Shown here in pieces: positions 43,370 through 56,087 of a DNA stretch of 64,000 nucleotides. The stretch is from Spinacia oleracea (taxonomy: Eukaryota; Streptophyta; Magnoliopsida; Caryophyllales; Amaranthaceae): the NCBI RefSeq assembly GCF_020520425.1, contig NC_079488.1, forward strand, positions 6,053,747-6,117,746. Reading direction: 5' to 3'. The notes beneath the pieces were generated by a model, which made no database searches, was not told where the DNA came from, and saw nothing but the letters and a program-made list of their open reading frames with translations. The stretch's first letter is position 1, and each line of letters starts with the position of its first letter. The position numbers were made by a program, and so were the translations under genes.

Positions 43370-43930
43370 AATTAGAACATTCTGTACATTTTTTAGAACA
43401 TGATGCATATTATTTAGAACAATATGCATATTATATTGTATAAAACACAATAGAGATCTAGTTTCTTAGAACATGTTGTGTATTCTTTAGAACAACACGG
43501 TGAACATTTATTCAGAACATGAAAGAAATAAAATAGAAATCTAATTATTCAAATTACGTTATAACAAGTTATAACTTACAAGTTCACTTCACTTTTTTTC
43601 GCGAATTTTCGGATCATGGTAACCAAACTTAACAACTAGACACATTTGAATTAGAACAACTTGCAAGTTGTTCATTATTTACAACGGATTCTACAAAAGA
43701 AAGAAAAAAATAATTCAGAACATGTATAATACTAACATATAGAACATATGAATACAAGTTCAGAACATGAAAAACAATTATTCAGAACATCAGACACTAT
43801 TATTCAGAACAACAAAAGCAATTATTCAGAACAAGAAGAACAATTATTCAGTACATTTAAAACAATTATTCGGAACACAATGACCAATTATTCAGAACAT
43901 TAAACCTCGGACGTATTAATAACAAAACTG
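43370..43930. repeat. Dispersed ATTCAGAACAT repeats
   Basis: Many copies of (TT)CAGAACAT or TTAGAACA at irregular 25-30 base spacing in the right half of TA-flanked element 1. Confidence 0.6.
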
Positions 43931-44605
43931 ATCAGATTCAATGAATGATGATACCGGAGTATGATGAACTTCTAATTCCATAACTCGAACAGATAGAATA
44001 ATCATCAATCTGAAATTAAAAAACAAAAAAAACACAACAATGTTCAATATACGAAGTCGAATCAAAGAACAACATACTTGATCATCGAACATTTAAATTC
44101 GAACAGAATTTCAAACAATAGACTTTCACAAACATGATAGAATCTGAATATAAACACAACTTAAGAACGAAATTGAATCAAAATACAAAAAATCGCTCCA
44201 AAATAAAATTCAGTTCAACAAAATTGGGCCAAAAATCACAAGAATAATTACATAATCATGAAAATAAAAATTGGTATCATACCTTTAAACAAGCAAAATC
44301 TGGAAATTCTATGATTATATTCGAGAATTTGATTGAAATCGCAGCGAATTAAACTGAAATTGAAGCGAAAATCGACCTTGAATGAGCTCTCTAATGGCAG
44401 CAAAGTGAAGAGAGAGAAGAGAGAGAAAACAAAGGTTAGAGAGAGAAAAAATTATGCGTGAAAATGGAAGGAAATGGTTGGGTTATTCTTCAATGAATTT
44501 ACAAAAAGGTCATTACTAATCCCTCGATTCTGAGTTGTTAGATTATAAAAGATCAAAAGGCCAAGATTTATTCTCACATAAGATTGTGTTCTCACATGAG
44601 CCTTC

Positions 44606-46261
<1,656 letters not shown>

Positions 46262-46777
46262 ATTTATCGAACATAGGGATGTCAGATTGTATGTAGGGCG
46301 GGTTTTTTGGGAGATCTACCCATGCATCCGCCCTAAGTGGGCGGGAATGGAGGAAATTTTGGTGGGTGACGGGGTTAAAAAATGTATTCATCGCGTGTGA
46401 CGGGGCGAGATGGATTTTAGATTGGACCTGATCACGTCGAATCGCTCATCTAATTGATTATGAATATATATATATAACTATTACTAACTTACATATTATA
46501 ATGTTTTGTTTATTTACTCAATTAGTCTAATCAGACAGACGAATTATCAAGACTCTATAATAGAGTTTTAAAATTCAAAACTCTTATGAAATGAGTGAGT
46601 ATACACAAGAGAGGAGGTGGTGAAGAGGGGATAAATTTTATTTTGTACCTCGAGACAGGGATTGGGAGGGGTAGGTATGCTCATATGGTGGATGTAAGGG
46701 GATGAGGATGAGAACTGTAGGAAGCTACGGGTTTGTAGGCCCCGTTCCGCCCCACCTCGCCTCAAACTCATCTCTAA
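46262..46777. mobile_element. GC-repeat element with TAGGGATG-type ends (hAT-like)
   Basis: Begins ATAGGGATGTCAGA with GGCGGG words following, and ends CCGCCCCACCTCGCC then ACTCATCTCTAA. Left and right share the TAGGGATG/CATCTCTA end motif in inverted orientation. The interior is AT-rich and non-coding. No duplication confirmed. Confidence 0.4.
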
Positions 46778-47950
46778 TTTTTTTTGAGGGAAAAAACGGG
46801 CAATTATATTAAGTTAAATCAAGTTCTGCCAAAGTTGTTAAACTTTGGGGGAAGCAGCCCATACATATGCGTTCCGAACCAAATTCGACTTCCCATCTTG
46901 CTACTAAATGGGCGGCTGTATTGCCTCCTCTCCTAACATGGATACATTTAAAGAAAGAGAAATGTGATATGACCTTCCTGATATCCTCATAAAATAGGAA
47001 AATTGGAGCCGCACCTTCTTCACCTTTGTCAATCGTTCGAACTACGTTCATGGCATCACATTCAAGGATCACCTTGTCGTAACCGAGCCTCCTTGCCAGA
47101 GCAGCCCCATATAGAGCCGTCGAAGCTTCTGCCACCTCAGCTGACCAGGCTGCGTCAGTGCGCTTCACCGCAGCTGCGAGTATCACTCCCCTGTAGTCTC
47201 TAATCACCACTCCCACCCCCACACCAGTGCTGAAAGTATGGGCGTCTACATTAACCTTCACTGTTCCATGTGGTGGTGGGTTCCAACTGCTAGCTGACGT
47301 AACCACAGGGCCAGTAGCGTGTACTGCCACCCTCTCATTGTACTGCGTGTAGTCGTTCACAAAACGGACAAAACCAGCCGCCACCTCCACAGGCTCGACC
47401 TCCCCTCCCTCGAAGACTGCTTTATTGCGACAGCACCAACATGCCCACACAAGGGTAGCAAACAAACGTAGCTTCTCCTTCGATAGCTTGCTGGCAAACC
47501 ACACAAATCTCTTAGCGAAAGAAGAGACTGGTGCGTCCCTAAGGTAATCCACAAACTCACTACTTGCCCATATCAGTTGTGCGTGTTTGCATTCAAAAAG
47601 TGTATGCAGGATAGACTCATCAGGTGCACCACAGACATTACATACCATAGATTGTCGTATATGACGTCTAAACAACACCCCCATTGTAGCTAGGCTTCCT
47701 TTGCAGGCACGCCACATGAAGTGGCTTAGCTTAGGTGGCCCATCAAGTCTCCATACCCACGACCACATATCCGATTCCCTTGCCCCAAAATTCAGCTCCC
47801 ATGTACGAGTGTGTCCTATCATACCGAGCCAATATGCTGACCTTACGCTGTACATTCCATTACTCGTCGGCCACCAATAATATGAGTCACACGGCCAGGA
47901 CCTCGAGAGGGGGATGGTTCGCACCGGCTTCTGCTCCTCTTCAACAAAAA
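46778..47950 (-). pseudogene. 5'-truncated LINE: zinc-binding region and RNase H
   Basis: Minus-strand frame of ~380 codons with no ATG at its start (the first residues lie after a T-rich junction near 47950). N-terminal part: reverse-transcriptase zinc-binding region (YSVRSAYWLG, LSHFMWRACKGSLAT, CNVCGAPDESILHTLFEC, then LIW). C-terminal part: RNase H-like domain (KVNVDAHTF, GVGVVIRDYRG, EVAEASTALYGA, ECDAMNVVRTI, HVRRGGNTAAHLVAR). This is the usual 3' end of plant L1-type retrotransposons. A short poly-A (AAAAAAAA on the minus strand, ~46779) marks the 3' end. 5' truncation is typical for LINE insertions. The reading frame is intact, so the insertion may be young. Confidence 0.85.
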
Positions 47951-48740
47951 AAAGTAAATGGTGTAATAAAGGAAATAATAGGAAAAAGAAAAAGAAAGAG
48001 AAAATAAAGAAATAAAGAAAAAATTTAGGAGGAATAGAAAAATGAAGAAGTAGAGATTACACCCCCCGTGACTTTGTAAAGTCAGGCCCAAAACCCAAAA
48101 TCAAAAAACCAACCCCCATCTTCTTCGATCGTCCTTTTCTTCATTCTTCGCTGCTCCTGCTTCATTCCGTTCCCACCGTTCATCGTCCATCACCCATCAT
48201 CATCAGCATCATCACCGTGCATCTTCCATCATCAATGGTTGATCTTCATCATCAATCCATCATCACCTCATCGCCGATCGATCAACATCATCCATCACCG
48301 TCGAATTCAATCCGAAGAACCAAATTCGCTGCTCGATTTTCAATTAATAGTAGCCGTCGACCTTCATTAATTCCGTACAACCAAACGCGCTCAAATGTTC
48401 GACCAAACTCAATGGAGGTTCGTCCGGACCTCAGACTTGCAGGAACTCTAGATTTTCGGTTCGGCCGAACTAATTACGGGTTCAAACGAACCAATGTGCT
48501 CTGTTTTTCCTCTGTTTCTGCGATGTTAATGGCTTCGGTTTGGGGCTGATTTTTCCTCGTTGTTGCGTGATGTTGGTGGTGGTTGAGATGTTGGAGGTGG
48601 ATGATATTGTTGGTGTTGTTGTTGCTGTGATCTTGGGCGAGAGAAGAGGAGGGAAATGAGGTGGTGAAGGATGAGGTAGTGGTGTGGTGTAGGCTAAGAG
48701 GAGGTGGTGTGGAGGTGTTGGGCTTTGACTACACATAGTT
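47951..48740. other. Low-complexity stretch, no gene recognised
   Basis: A/G-rich 47945-48040, then CATCATCA-type sequence to 48320 and GGTGGT/TTGGAGG repeats near 48570-48710. Short frames exist on both strands without recognisable domains. Confidence 0.4.
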
Positions 48741-48751
48741 CACAAATTCAT
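48741..48751. repeat. Target-site duplication CACAAATTCAT (left)
   Basis: Eleven bases identical to 54724-54734, bracketing the hairpin-ended element. 9-11 bp fits MULE-type transposition. Confidence 0.8.
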
Positions 48752-48773
48752 ATCCCTAATTGCTATACCCAGA

Positions 48774-48900
48774 TACAGCCATCTTGGCTGTACCCCCTGC
48801 CCAAAACGACGCGCAGCGTCGTTTGGGTAAAATACCCAGGTACAGCCAACTTGGCTGTACCCCTGCCATTGTTAGGCGCGTGGAACCCACGCGCGGGTAA
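48774..48900. repeat. Left palindrome array
   Basis: Two TACAGCCA/TGGCTGTA palindromes separated by AAAACGACG-CGC-AGCGTCGTTT, followed by GCGCGTGG-AA-CCCACGCGC (~48875-48894). Confidence 0.85.
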
Positions 48901-48948
48901 GCAAATATTGTGGCACGTGGTGGGAATAAATTTCGCGCAAGAATCGCC

Positions 48949-48956
48949 TATAAATA
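48949..48956 (+). promoter_or_regulatory. TATA box of the cargo gene
   Basis: TATAAATA about 260 bases upstream of ATG 49211, with a CT-rich leader between. Confidence 0.55.
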
Positions 48957-49999
48957 CAAAAAAAAAAAGAGGAAAATCATTTCGAAAACCTTTCAAATTC
49001 TCAGCACGCAAAAAATTTTCTCTCTCCTCTGCCCACTCTTCTACTTCGTTGTTTTCTCTCTCTTAAAACCGTCATTAAACTTCCTGCAACCACCTCAATC
49101 AACTTTCTCTCTCTTCAAACCGCTACTAATCTTCATTATTAAAGCTGAATTTCCACAAAATATCAAGAGAAGAAATCTGTGACTTCTTTTTACTGAAAAA
49201 AAAGAGAAAAATGGATGTTCGTGACGAAATTGACATGAACAAGCTTCAAAATCCACCGAAAAGCAAAAAGTAAGTAATTACAATTGATTCTGATGTTTCG
49301 ATTTTATTTTCGAACTAAAATGAAATCTAATTTTGCTTATTTTCGTTCTATTTCAGAAAAACGAAGATGCCGAAAGAAAAAAAGGAAACGTATGTAATTT
49401 AATTTCAGATTTCGAACATGCAACTGTTTTATTACTTAAATATTTGTTTAATTCAGTTATTTTCAGTATTTTTCTTTATAATGTTCAAATAATTTCATTA
49501 TAATGGTCAATTTTTTGGTTTATGATGTTAGCAAACCCTAACTTCTGATTTTTTGGCTATAGGACTGGAAGATCTAGTGAAGAGCAAAAAATCGTGAATG
49601 CAAAGCAACCAGACATGAAGGAGTAAGTTATTTTAAGTTTTCGTAGATAAATTCATTTTAATTTACATATGTTCAATCAATTTTATGTTAATGTTCAATC
49701 GTTTTTAATTTAATGTTCATTTTCGTTGCGTGATGATTTAACCAAACCCTAACTATTGGTTTTTTGATCACAGAACTGGAAAATACGAAATTGAGAAGGA
49801 AATTGAAGCTGAAAAGCAAATAGACACATTCCAGTAAGTAATTTTTATGTTTTTGAATATCTATTTCTATTTAATTTGCGAATGTGCCGTTTTTGACATT
49901 TGATACAATACAAATACAAATTAATGATACATTGTTCATATTCATAGAGATTTAACAATAATCTTATTGATGATTAAAATTTGGATTGGGAATGTCAAT

Positions 50000-50900
50000 T
50001 AATTTAAATATTATTATAATAATGTAAATGTGATGAACTTTTGTTGAGTTTTTCTAATCTTATGTTAGATGTTCAATTTATGTGTAAAATGTTCATATTG
50101 TTTAAGCTAGATATTCATTTTGGTCCACTGAGTTTTGTTCATTCCTCTGTAAAATAAATTAAGTCTTGAGAACTCATGATAACTATCTTATGCAAAATGT
50201 TCAATTGATTATAGCAGAATATTCAATATCTTTTTGGAAAATGATCATATATTCCAAACTGGATATCCTTTTTGGTCTACTGAGATTTTCTTTAGGAATA
50301 CTGAATTATTTCGAATGTTATATATATAATTAAAATGATTTGAACATTTGTTCATTCATATGTCCAAAAACTAAATCCAGAAATCATGGTAACTGTCTGT
50401 CTCCAAAATGTTCAATATATTTTGATAAAATATTCATTTTCTTTTTATAAAATATTCAATATATTTTGATAGTTCATTTTTTTTTTATAAAATGTTCAAT
50501 TTTTTTTCTGGAATATATTTTGTTACAGAGTTTTGTTTTGGAATATACTATGAATTATTTCTAGTATTATATTCATAATGGAAATGTTCTTTGTACTAAT
50601 ATTCAATTTTTCTACAGTAAAATTTTAAATCTACACTCATCTGCGAAAAATGTTCAATTTATTTTGCTAAAATATTCAATTCTTTTTAATAAAATGTTCG
50701 TTTACTCTGATATACTAAGTTTGGTTTAGAAATCTTCAATTATTTCAACTACTATATTCATAATTTCAATGTTTGAACTTTTGTTCATTTCTTCAGTCCT
50801 TTTTATTATTAAAACTCATGATAACTGTTTTTATGTTAAATGTTCATTTTGTTTTCATAAAATATTCATTTCTTCAAACTGAATTTTGCTCTGGACACTC
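50000..50900. other. Long intron 4 with ATGTTC words
   Basis: AT-rich intron between exons 4 and 5, rich in ATGTTCA/ATTCAT words without strict periodicity. Confidence 0.5.
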
Positions 50901-51189
50901 ATTAGTTATACATTTATAAAATCTAGAGAACAACCACAAAGGTTAATACTCAAATTTAAGCGAAGACCAACTAAATCCCAGCCAGAGGTTCAGAAAGTAT
51001 TAAGGTATAAGATAATATCAATTTTTTATTAAATTTGAATGATTTTTAATATTATATAATATAATGTGTGCATTAACATCATATTAATAAAAAATACAGT
51101 GAAGGAGATGGGAAGGCATGTACAACTTCTGAGACAGAAGTTCAAAAACCATTGAGGTATAATATAATGTCCATTTTTTTACTACATTA

Positions 51190-51690
51190 TGCATGTAATA
51201 TAAATGTTCTTTTTCTTAAAGTTATTTGTTCAATTGTGTATGGCTTAATATTCATTCATAAATTGAAAGTTTATCTCATCTGCGTTTATGAATTATGTTC
51301 AAAAAATTTCCTCCTTGTGTTCAAAGTTTTTATGAATTATGATCAAAAAATTTACTTATTATGTTTAAAGCTTCTCCTATATGTTCAAAGCTTTTCTCCA
51401 TTGTTCGTTCAAATTTTTTAACCTTTATGTTCAAAGTTTTTAGTCATATGTTCAAAACCTTTCTTTCTGTTTATATCTCAGTCAAACTATTTGGTTATAT
51501 GTTCAAAGCTTTTCTCCATTTTGTTCAAAGTTTTTAACATTTATGTTCAAAGTTTTTAGTCAAATGTTCAAATTTACCTATTATGTTTAAAACTTTTCTC
51601 CATTTTGTTCAAAGTTTATTACCTTTATGTTCAAAGTTTTTTACCCTAATGTTCAAGTTTTTAGTCATGGGTTCAAATTTCACAGTATAA
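51190..51690. repeat. ATGTTCAAAG minisatellite in intron 6
   Basis: ATGTTCAAAGTTTTT-type units of about 20-30 bp repeat many times. A similar block is in the intron at 53500-53760. Confidence 0.7.
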
Positions 51691-53499
51691 TATAATGTCC
51701 ATTTTTAGCTTTTTAAATAATTTTTTATTAATTTTATATAAAATGACTTGTACGTTTACACCTTACTATTCAAATTACAGTGAAGGAGATAAGAAATCTT
51801 CATTAAAATCACAGCCTGAAGTTCAAAAAACATCAAGGTAAAAATTAATATGAATTTTCAATTTAGTTGAATCGTTCATAATTTTTATATAAAATAACAT
51901 GTATATTAAAAATATATTATTCAAATAACAGTGAAATAGATCAAGAAGAGTCTTCAAAATCTTTGGTACAAAGAAAGATTGCTACAAAAAATAGGTAGAA
52001 TTTGGCATTTTTTTACAATTCATTTTCTTCTGCATATTTGTTCATAATGGTTTCATTGTTTGTTCATTCATTTGGAATTGTTTGTTCTTTATTTTTTATG
52101 GTTTATTCTTTATTATTGAACAACTCTTTCTTTCTTCTTTATTTGTAACTTTATATATAAATGATATTTTTCATACGTTTTCATATATATGATCACACAT
52201 TTGTCGGTTTAATTTATTGAATTTTTTTGTTCTTTGTTTATCAGGGGCAACAACTTACTGAAACAACTTTTAGCAAAGAGCATAAAGCAGAACAACAAAA
52301 AAAAGGCTGCACAAATGGTAGCTGCAGCTGCTGCTGCTGCAATGGCCAGCAAAGAAGCTGACGAAAGGATAGATACAGCTGCCGTTGCAGCACAAATAGA
52401 AGCTGAGAAAATGGCACCTGCAGCTGATGCAGAAGACAAAAGAGTCGCTCAGTAAAAGGCGTCTGCAGCTGAGAAAGAAGCCAAAAGAGTGGCTGAGGAA
52501 AAGGCATCTGCAGCTGATGCAGAAGCGAAAAAACTGGATGAGGAGAAGGCATCTGCAGCTGATGCCCAAAGAGAAGCTGAGCTGAAAGAAGCTGAAAACA
52601 AGAGGATCGAGGCTAATAAGAAGAAGGAAGAAGAAGATAAAGCTGAAGCAATGAAGAAGGATTTAGAGGAAAGAAAGAAAGAATATGAAGAAAAAATGAG
52701 CCAGCTTATGGCTAAAAACAACAAAGAGTTGATAGAGGAAGCGGAAAGGAAAGAAGCTGAGAGAAAGAAAAGAGAAGATGAGAGAAAGAAAAAAGAAGAC
52801 GATGATGCCACAAAAGCAATTGCCATGGTGGTTGAAAATGTAAATGCTTCAGAGAGTGAAGCTCAAACCATTGGTGGTAAAGGCACAAAAAGAGGAAAGA
52901 AGACAACAGCTACCAAGAAGAAGACCATTCTAAGTATTACTATGGATGAAGAACTACAAAAGAAGTTGCACAACATATCAGATTCATACAATCCGAGAAG
53001 AAGTACAAGATCAATAGTGAAAGTGCAACAAAATGTTTGTGCTGAAGTAGTTAGCAAAGAAGAATTTGAAGGCAAAGGTAACTATTTACATTGTTCAATC
53101 TTATTTCAATAAATATTCAAAATATATTATTATGTAAGTTGTACTTAGTATTTGTTAATAATGTAGATGTTTCTGGAGTTACTTCCAAAGTAACAAATAC
53201 TCCAAAGAAATGGAAAGCGGCTGAGAAAGAAGATGAGGATGAGCCTTTGGATGTTGAGATAATAAAAATAAAAAAACAAAAAGGTAAACATATTTACAAA
53301 AAAACATTGTTAAAAAATAATCTAAGATATTTGATTAAATGTTAATATGTTAAATACATTGTAATTTTTTTTACAGGAGTTGAAAAAAAAGCACCTGTTA
53401 AGGGAAGAATTCTTCCTCTTAGGAGTGCATTGAAAAGAAATAAGAAAAATGATATTGAAGAAGTGAAAGAAGAACAGAAAACAGGTATTACATTTAACA

Positions 53500-53760
53500 T
53501 TGTTCAAAGTTTTTTCAAGGAACGTTCATTTGGTTATCATAAAATGTTATTTTTGTTTGGATAAAAATTCTTTCTGTTTTTATCTCACAGTTATTCAAAC
53601 TATTTGGTTATATGTTCAAAGTTTTTCTCCATCATGTTCAAAAGTTTTCTATATTAAGTTCAAAGTTTTCTCCATTATGTTCCAAGTTTATTATCTTATG
53701 TTCAAAGCTTACTATTTCGTTCAAAATTTTTGGGTAATATGTTCAAACATTTTTACTATT
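53500..53760. repeat. ATGTTCAAAG minisatellite in intron 11
   Basis: Same word family as 51190-51690, again within an intron of the cargo gene. Confidence 0.65.
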
Positions 53761-54381
53761 TTGTTCTGTTCACAAAACTTGCAAAAGTCAATGTTAAAGG
53801 GAAAAGGAAAATGAAAAAAAGAAAGGAAGAAGAAGAGGTTCAAGAAGAAGAGGAGTTAGAGGGAAATGATGAAGAAGAGCAAGAAGAGGAGGAAGAACAA
53901 AATGAGGAAGAAGAGGAAGAAGATGAGGAAGATGAGGAAGATGAAGAATGGGAAGAAGAAGAAGAAAAAGAACAAAACAAGATGCAAAAAGGTATATTTA
54001 GTATACTAAAATATTAAACATTGTATTACATGTTTATCAAAACTTCTTAATTGTATGTTCTTCTCCAACAGAGAAAACGGTACCGGTGAAAGATAGGTTG
54101 GTTTAGTTTGAAAAACAAAGACAAAAAATAGGTAAAATTAAAATTTATTTGTTCTCCATAAAATTAAAAATTCTACAATTGTTATTAAAACTTACTTATA
54201 TGTGTTCCTTTTCCAGCATCAAAAAGAACAGCAGCAAAAGCAAACCTACCTGCTGAAAGAAAAACAAAAAGGAAAATAACTGATGAAGACATTGAAATCA
54301 AAATATAAAATCGAAAACAATCAAAACCAAAAACATTGAAATCAAAACAAATAAATGAAAATAATAAAAATATAAACTTAC

Positions 54382-54460
54382 GTTCTGACATCAATGTGCT
54401 TAAAATTCCAGAATTAGATTCGAAAAGAGCTTCAGAATTTTCCATAAGTGCGAGCTCCAT
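54382..54460 (-). pseudogene. Orphan first exon at the right end of the hairpin-ended element
   Basis: Minus-strand ATG at 54460 after a CT-rich leader opens a 26-codon exon (MELALMENSEALFESNSG...) ending in AGAAC before GTAAGT. Nothing in frame follows because the plus-strand gene's last exon lies just beyond. It looks like the 5' end of a second, divergently placed gene whose body has been lost. No family recognised. Confidence 0.45.
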
Positions 54461-54599
54461 GGAAACAGAGGAGAGAGAAAATAGGAGAGAAAAAATCGAA
54501 ATAAACCCTAAGAACAAGATATATCGCAACTTGAAGAAGAAGAAACAAAAAAAAAAGAGTTAGAAAACTTAGGAAACTCAGGAAGGGGATAAAAATACG

Positions 54600-54700
54600 C
54601 TGAACGACGTCGTTTTCGGGGGGGGGGGGTACAGCCAGCGCTGGCTGTACCCGCATCACACGACGTCGTTTGATTAGGGGTACAGCCAGCTTGGCTGTAC
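54600..54700. repeat. Right palindrome array
   Basis: AACGACGTCGTT (54602-54613), a G run (54619-54629), TACAGCCAGCGCTGGCTGTA, ACGACGTCGTTT (54661-54672) and TACAGCCA-GCT-TGGCTGTA. Inverted relative to the left array. Confidence 0.85.
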
Positions 54701-54723
54701 CCGAGGGCAGCCAAAAAATTGCG

Positions 54724-54734
54724 CACAAATTCAT
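54724..54734. repeat. Target-site duplication CACAAATTCAT (right)
   Basis: Identical to 48741-48751. Confidence 0.8.
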
Positions 54735-55140
54735 GTTATGCTTCAAACTTCGGGAACATTGACACCTACGCACATAACCAAAACACGAGGGGAGAATAAC
54801 GTAATAATAACAAATAAAAGTAAATAAATCAATAATAATAATAATAATAATAATAGAAAATAATAGAAAATAATAGGAAATAGAAACAACTAAATAGAAA
54901 TTAATAGAAATAAAATAGAAAATTAATAACAAGAACTAACATAATTAAACTATAAAATTATAAAACAAATAAAATAAATAAATTACGAAACTAAGACCTA
55001 AAAACTAACAAAAATAGCTAAAAACCCTAAATTAAGCTATAATTAATTAAAATGAGAAATCGAGTAAAATAAAGACTAAAAATGCTAAAAATAGAATAAA
55101 ACCGACTCAAATGATGCTTAAATCACTACCCTATCTCATC
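54735..55140. other. A-rich low-complexity spacer
   Basis: AATAATAATA and AAATAGAAA runs; no gene seen. Confidence 0.5.
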
Positions 55141-55254
55141 AGTACTTCGGGTCAGGTGAATTTGATTCCATATTATAAAATCACAATTTTTAATACGTTT
55201 ATAAAATCTGATATGTTTACAAAGGCAATAACTAACATTTGAAAAGGTTAGGAA

Positions 55255-55665
55255 TTTAAGATCAGTAGCGGGATTAAACGGGATTAAATGGGTAATGGGT
55301 TGCACACGATTCGAATTAAATGGGTTACGGGTTGTAAACGGTTCTGATTAAGCGGGTTACGGGTTAAAACAGTTCGGGTTGTAAACGGGTTTTCCTCGGG
55401 TTCAAACGGCTCGGATTGAAACGGATTGGGTCATTAACGGATTTCGGATCCATTCGGTTCGGGTTGAATGGATCGGGTTGCTGCGAAACAGTGTGTTATC
55501 GGGTTTCGGATCTTAATCGGGTTAATATTTTCCGGTCGGTTCGCGTAGAATATAATCTGATGGGGTTTAGGTTTCCAACTCGCGGGTTATTAACGGTTTG
55601 GGTTCTAAACGATCGGATTAACCCATCGGGTTCAACTGTTCAGGTTGAGAATTGACATCTCTCAT
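55255..55665. repeat. GGGTT/CGGGTT-rich repeat, copy 1
   Basis: Dense GGGTT, ACGGGTT and GGATCGGGTT words ending TTCAGGTTGAGAATTGACATCTCTCATA. From about 55495 it parallels 60185-60372, sharing TTAATCGGGTTAA, GGTTATTAACG and the terminal ATTGACA. The end motif resembles the TAGAGATGTCAAT end of hAT-like elements. Confidence 0.6.
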
Positions 55666-55795
55666 AGTATAGAATGAGAACTAATTTTTATACCTAACAT
55701 GAAATTATGGGTGATGCATGAAAAAAATCTACATATTTTCCTGTATATATTTCTTTTCTAGTTAATTTAACTTTGCACTTAAAGTTAAGATTATA

Positions 55796-55824
55796 AACTG
55801 TGCATTGCACGGGTTCTATACTAG
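55796..55824 (+). mobile_element. Helitron 3' terminus (plus strand), inserted in duplicated host copy C
   Basis: Hairpin GTGCATTGCAC (stem extended weakly by ACT/GGGT), then TTCTATA and CTAG at 55821-55824, then TTGAATAAACTAATACAC. The paralogous copy B reads ACTA-TTGAATAAAC (~38870), so the element ends exactly between A and T. The element's other end is not visible. Confidence 0.7.
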
Positions 55825-56064
55825 TTGAATAAACTAATACACACACTAGGAATCTCCTAAAGCTAAAAGGTTTAGCTACGTACCCGAGTTGTATGACATG
55901 TTTCACAAACTTGTCGTATCGGGAACGTGTTCCGTAAACATAAACAGGATTGAAAATCTCAGCAATAACCTGGCTCGTTTAATTAAATTTATTGCGTGAA
56001 CCCGTTTAATTAAACGTTTTAGAAACCTTTTAACACTCACTCGCTTTTTTGGTATCCGATTCGT
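55825..56064. repeat. Duplicated host segment, copy C
   Basis: Near-identical to 38874-39124 apart from a small deletion around CGTGTTCCGTA. Ends in the same GGTATCCGATTC before a TA tract. Confidence 0.8.
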
Positions 56065-56087
56065 ATATATATATATATATATATATA
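56064..56087. repeat. TA microsatellite, left border of element 2
   Basis: Twelve TA units, directly after GGTATCCGATTCG. Confidence 0.9.

Larger units (their letters stand above)
49211..54308 (+). pseudogene. 14-exon Lys/Glu-rich coiled-coil gene, two nonsense codons
   Basis: Exons 49211-49269, 49357-49389, 49563-49622, 49774-49833, 50927-51004, 51100-51156, 51781-51837, 51932-51994, 52245-53077, 53167-53283, 53377-53484, 53788-53991, 54072-54131 and 54217-54308 join in one frame through GT-AG introns (1881 nt, 626 codons plus TAA). Exons 3-4 (60 nt each, both starting TG) and 5-8 (57-78 nt; 5-7 ending EVQK-x-x-S) look like tandem exon duplications. Exon 9 encodes an Ala-rich then Glu/Lys coiled coil with repeated EEKASAADA; exon 12 is almost pure Glu/Asp; the ends are basic. 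In-frame TAA at 52453-52455 and TAG at 54104-54106 break it. No known domain was recognised. The exon 12 acceptor is the weakest call. Confidence 0.7.
48752..54723. mobile_element. Hairpin-ended DNA element carrying a 14-exon gene
   Basis: 5972 bp between 11 bp direct repeats. Each end is an array of alternating palindromes: TACAGCCA-n-TGGCTGTA (48774-48791, 48841-48858; 54631-54648, 54681-54699) and AAACGACG-n-CGTCGTTT (about 48803-48824; 54605-54614 and 54660-54670). They are arranged as inverted copies at the two ends. Interior: TATA box, long plus-strand gene, and a minus-strand first exon at the right end. No transposase domain was recognised, so it may be non-autonomous. The duplication length points to the Mutator superfamily; this is inference. 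Confidence 0.75.

Noticed and set aside
48217-48549. 110-codon plus-strand frame rich in Ser, His and Arg
   Set aside because: Starts without ATG in CATCATCA low-complexity DNA; no domain or splice support.
53800-53990. Acidic run as a stand-alone gene
   Set aside because: It joins neighbouring exons in phase and is better read as exon 12 of the 14-exon gene.
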